From Oscillospiraceae bacterium (GTDB taxonomy: Bacteria > Bacillota > Clostridia > Oscillospirales > Oscillospiraceae): a stretch of DNA of 7,532 bases. The stretch spans positions 1-7,532 of the forward strand of contig CACXCV010000137.1 of NCBI GenBank assembly GCA_902766215.1. Direction: 5' to 3'. The notes beneath the pieces were generated by a model. The model saw only the letters and a list, made by a program, of their open reading frames with translations. It was not told the DNA's origin and did no database searches. The translations under genes were made by a program, and so were the position numbers. Within the stretch, counting starts at the first letter, position 1, and each line of letters begins with the position of its first letter. Below are positions 5,454 to 7,532 of the stretch, piece after piece.

Positions 5454-7088
5454 ATGTTCACGAGCAAAAAGCTGTGGCTTGCACAGTCTGATACGAATCA
5501 AAGCCTGTTTCTGCTGCCCCGAATGGCCAACCGGCACGGCCTGATCGCCGGCGCCACCGGCACCGGCAAAACCATTACCATGAAGGTGATGGCCGAGTCG
5601 TTTTCCGACATGGGCGTGCCCGTGTTTCTCAGCGACGTCAAGGGCGACCTGTCGGGCATGTGCTGCCCCGGCAGCGACAGCGGCGACATGCGCCGGCGCC
5701 TGGCCGGCTTCGGCGTGGAGAACTTCGAATACCAGCCCTACCCCACCCGCTTCTGGGACATCTTCGGCGAACACGGCACGCCCGTGCGCGTGACCGTCTC
5801 CAGCATGGGGCCCACGCTGCTGGCGCGGCTGTTCGGCCTGACGGAGATTCAGGCCGGGGTGCTGAGCATCGTCTTCCGCGTGGCCGACGACCACGGCCTG
5901 CTGCTGCTGGACCTGAAGGATCTGCGCGCCATGCTGCAATATGTGGGCGACAACCGCAAGGAGTTTACCACCAGCTACGGCAACGTGTCCGCCGCCAGCA
6001 TCGGCGCCATTCAGCGGGCGCTGCTGGCCTTTGAGGAGGAGGGCGGCGAGCAGCTCTTCGGCGAGCCGGCGCTGGACATCCGCGACTGGCTGCGCACCGA
6101 CTTTGACGGCCGGGGGTACATCAACATTCTCTCCAGCGCCCGCCTGATCCAGAGTCCCACGGTCTATGCCACCTTTCTGCTCTGGCTGCTCAGCGAGCTG
6201 TTTGAAACGCTGCCCGAGGTGGGCGACCTGGAAAAGCCCCGCATGATCTTCTTCTTTGACGAGGCGCACCTGCTGTTTGACAACGCGCCCCGCGCCCTGG
6301 TGCAGAAGCTGGTGCAGGTGGTCAAGCTCATCCGCTCCAAGGGCGTGGGCGTCTACTTTGTCTCGCAGTCGCCCTCTGACATCCCCGACGAGGTGCTGGC
6401 CCAGCTGTCCAACCGCGTGCAGCACGCCCTGCGGGCCTATACCCCCGCCGAGCAGAAGGCGCTGCGCGCCGCGGCCCGGGCCTTCCGCGTCAACCCCGCC
6501 TTTGACACCGAGCAGGCCCTGATGGAGCTGGGCGTGGGCGAGGCGCTGGTCAGCCTGCTGGACGAGCACGGCGTGCCCGCGGTGGTGGAGCGGGCGCGCA
6601 TCCTCCCGCCGCAGAGCCGCATGGGCGCGGCCGACGCCGAGGATGTGCAGGCCTGCATCCAGCGCGACGAGCTGGACCTGAAATACCGCAGCACCTTCGA
6701 CCGCGAGTCGGCCTATGAAATCATCCAGCGGGCCAACGAGCAGCTGGCCGCGCAGCAGCGGCAGCAGGCTGCGGACGCCGCCGCGGAAAAGCAGCGGCAA
6801 AAGGACGCCGCCGCTGCCGAGCGCCAGCGCCAGCGCGAGCAGGCAGCCGCCGAAAAGGCCGCCGCGCAGAAGACGGCCGCCGTCACCAAAGCCGCCCAGC
6901 GCGCCGCCAACAGCGCCGCCTCATCGGTGGCCCGGTCGATGAGCACCAACCTGGTCAACTCCGTGGCCGGCGGCAGGGTCAGCAGCACCGGCACCGTGGC
7001 CAAGCGTGCAGCCACCTCGGCCCTCAGCTCGGTGATGCGTTCGGGCGCTACATCGATCATCCGCGGCCTGTTCGGCACCAAGAAATAA
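5454..7088 (+). CDS. HerA/YjgR-like ATPase, DUF853 family
   Basis: Predicted P-loop ATPase of the HerA-FtsK superfamily, 544 residues, close to the length of E. coli YjgR. Its cellular role is not established; relatives translocate DNA as hexamers. The N-terminus (KKLWLAQSDTNQSLFLLPRM, 5-24) precedes Walker A GATGTGKT (33-40), then LSDVKGDLSG (59-68), a helical insert (about 120-260), Walker B MIFFFDEAH (264-272, D269/E270), the sensor-like VSQSPSDIPD (303-312) and the possible arginine-finger segment SNRVQHALRAYTP (319-331). Residues 425-480 are Ala/Gln/Arg/Lys/Glu-rich and probably coiled coil. The extreme C-terminus (SSVMRSGATSIIRGLFG) resembles the conserved YjgR tail. ATG 5454 follows GGGAGG by 8 nt and its own promoter; an open frame extends upstream but lies in the terminator and promoter region. 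It stands alone, with no NurA nuclease or defence gene visible beside it. Confidence 0.92.
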   Translation: MFTSKKLWLAQSDTNQSLFLLPRMANRHGLIAGATGTGKTITMKVMAESFSDMGVPVFLSDVKGDLSGMCCPGSDSGDMRRRLAGFGVENFEYQPYPTRFWDIFGEHGTPVRVTVSSMGPTLLARLFGLTEIQAGVLSIVFRVADDHGLLLLDLKDLRAMLQYVGDNRKEFTTSYGNVSAASIGAIQRALLAFEEEGGEQLFGEPALDIRDWLRTDFDGRGYINILSSARLIQSPTVYATFLLWLLSELFETLPEVGDLEKPRMIFFFDEAHLLFDNAPRALVQKLVQVVKLIRSKGVGVYFVSQSPSDIPDEVLAQLSNRVQHALRAYTPAEQKALRAAARAFRVNPAFDTEQALMELGVGEALVSLLDEHGVPAVVERARILPPQSRMGAADAEDVQACIQRDELDLKYRSTFDRESAYEIIQRANEQLAAQQRQQAADAAAEKQRQKDAAAAERQRQREQAAAEKAAAQKTAAVTKAAQRAANSAASSVARSMSTNLVNSVAGGRVSSTGTVAKRAATSALSSVMRSGATSIIRGLFGTKK

Positions 7089-7101
7089 GCCGCCCAGCGG
7101 C
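7089..7101. repeat. Short hairpin right after the ATPase stop codon
   Basis: GCCGC and GCGGC form a 5-bp stem around CCA, immediately after TAA. On the plus strand it is followed by AAAAAGC rather than a U-tract, so it is not a convincing terminator for the ATPase gene. It may protect the mRNA 3' end. Confidence 0.35.
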
Positions 7102-7102
7102 A

Positions 7103-7147
7103 AAAAGCAAAATTTTACGAGAATACGCCGCAGAATCTCTTGCTTTT
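7103..7147 (+). terminator. Possible weak terminator: AAAAGCAA/TTGCTTTT inverted repeat
   Basis: AAAAGCAA (7103-7110) is complementary to TTGCTTTT (7140-7147). Inside it GAGA (7119-7122) can pair with TCTC (7136-7139), which abuts the right arm. The structure ends in TTTT. It is AU-rich with a bulge, so it could be a terminator for the ATPase gene or a regulatory dyad, because its right arm includes the -35 box of the next promoter. Confidence 0.3.
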
Positions 7148-7168
7148 CCGCCCCCGGCATGATAGAAT
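7140..7168 (+). promoter_or_regulatory. Promoter of rpsB
   Basis: TTGCTT (7140-7145) and TAGAAT (7163-7168, 5 of 6 to TATAAT) are separated by 17 nt, with an extended -10 TG at 7160-7161. The predicted transcript start near 7175 gives an rpsB leader of about 134 nt. Confidence 0.55.
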
Positions 7169-7174
7169 ACTCTG

Positions 7175-7308
7175 GCGTGTGAAATTTTCTTACGCACGCA
7201 ACCACACACATCCGGTGATTTTCCTGCCGGTGCCTGCGGGCATGGCCCAAGGGCTGCGGGGAGAGATGATCGGGGTGGAGGGAACAACCATACTAGGAGG
7301 AAAAACCA
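7175..7308 (+). promoter_or_regulatory. rpsB 5' leader with hairpins, possible S2 autoregulation
   Basis: The leader starts with a 7-bp hairpin: GCGTGTG (7175-7181) pairs with CGCACGC (7193-7199) including one G-U, around an AU-rich loop. It continues with a GC-rich stretch (about 7211-7262) holding two CCGGTG copies and GGGC/GCCC pairings, then the ribosome site AGGAGG (7295-7300). Ribosomal protein operons often have autoregulatory leaders, but I do not recognise a named motif here. Confidence 0.35.
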
Positions 7309-7532
7309 ATGGCAGTCGTATCTATGAAGCAGCTTCTGGAGGCCGGCGTCCATTTCGGACATCAGACCCGCCGCTGGAACCCCAAAATGGCTCCGTATAT
7401 CTACACGGAGCGCAACGGCATCTATATCATCGACCTGCAGAAGATCGTGAAGAAGCTCGTGGACGCTTACAACTTTGTCCGTGAGCTGGCCGAGAACGGC
7501 GAGAGCATTCTCTTCGTCGGCACCAAGAAGCA
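7309..7532 (+). CDS. rpsB: 30S ribosomal protein S2, 5' part (cut by window edge)
   Basis: Component of the small ribosomal subunit, needed for binding of S1-like factors and for translation initiation in bacteria. About 74 of the usual 230-260 codons are visible. The N-terminus MAVVSMKQLLEAGVHFGHQT (1-20) followed by RRWNPKMAPYIYTERNGIYI (21-40), then IDLQKIVKKL and the strand SILFVGTKK is unmistakable S2. ATG 7309 follows the near-perfect AGGAGG site by 8 nt. The frame is open to the right edge. It has its own promoter and long leader, separate from the ATPase gene, and in most bacteria is followed by tsf (not visible here). Confidence 0.97.
   Translation, partial: MAVVSMKQLLEAGVHFGHQTRRWNPKMAPYIYTERNGIYIIDLQKIVKKLVDAYNFVRELAENGESILFVGTKK

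Noticed and set aside
4875..6800. A 641-codon open frame on the minus strand opposite the ATPase gene, ylmC and the end of sigG
   Set aside because: It is antisense to three recognisable genes, its translation is low-complexity and rich in His, Gln, Ala and Gly, and it has no family motif. GC-rich coding DNA often leaves the opposite frame open.
5454..7088. HerA-type defence system
   Set aside because: No NurA, SIR2 or other effector is adjacent, and the protein matches the widespread YjgR/DUF853 type, which is a housekeeping-like ATPase in many bacteria.
1..7532. CRISPR array, tRNA, rRNA, insertion sequence or attachment site
   Set aside because: No regularly spaced repeats, cloverleaf-like segments, transposase motifs or flanking duplications were seen on either strand.

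Overview
The window looks like chromosomal DNA from a spore-forming, GC-rich Firmicute, probably a gut Clostridium relative of the Oscillospiraceae/Ruminococcaceae type. The reasons are a forespore sigma factor (sigG) followed by a YlmC/YmxH-family sporulation gene, strong GGAGG ribosome binding sites, Firmicute-type two-component genes, and high GC with GC-rich third codon positions. The taxonomic call is inference.

Left half (about 1-4014, minus strand): a sugar-sensing operon read right to left. A YesN-like AraC-type response regulator is followed by a YesM-like sensor histidine kinase and then by a YtfQ-like sugar-binding lipoprotein that runs off the left edge. The kinase is intact. The regulator is broken by a missing start codon, an in-frame TAG and a one-base frameshift. 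The binding protein has an in-frame TGA where tryptophan is expected. Either the operon is decaying or the assembly carries errors here. Stop-to-start overlaps (4 nt, then 20 nt) show that it was built as one coupled unit.

Middle (about 4015-4212): a divergent control region. It holds an extended -10 promoter for the minus-strand operon, a 7-bp tandem repeat lying at that promoter's -35 region, a 25-bp dyad, and a candidate forespore (SigF/SigG-type) promoter just ahead of sigG.

Right half (4213-7532, plus strand): sigG and the PRC-barrel gene ylmC/ymxH form a short sporulation unit that ends in a GC-rich terminator. The U-tract of this terminator runs straight into the -35 box of the next promoter. 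That promoter drives a HerA/YjgR-like (DUF853) ATPase of 544 residues with an alanine/glutamine-rich C-terminal coiled coil. After a 220-nt gap containing a promoter and a leader comes the 5' part of rpsB (ribosomal protein S2), cut by the right edge.

I found no RNA gene, CRISPR array, insertion sequence or phage gene, and no convincing new system. The most notable points are the multiply broken regulator beside an intact kinase, the dense divergent control region, and the overlapping terminator and promoter between ylmC and the ATPase gene.
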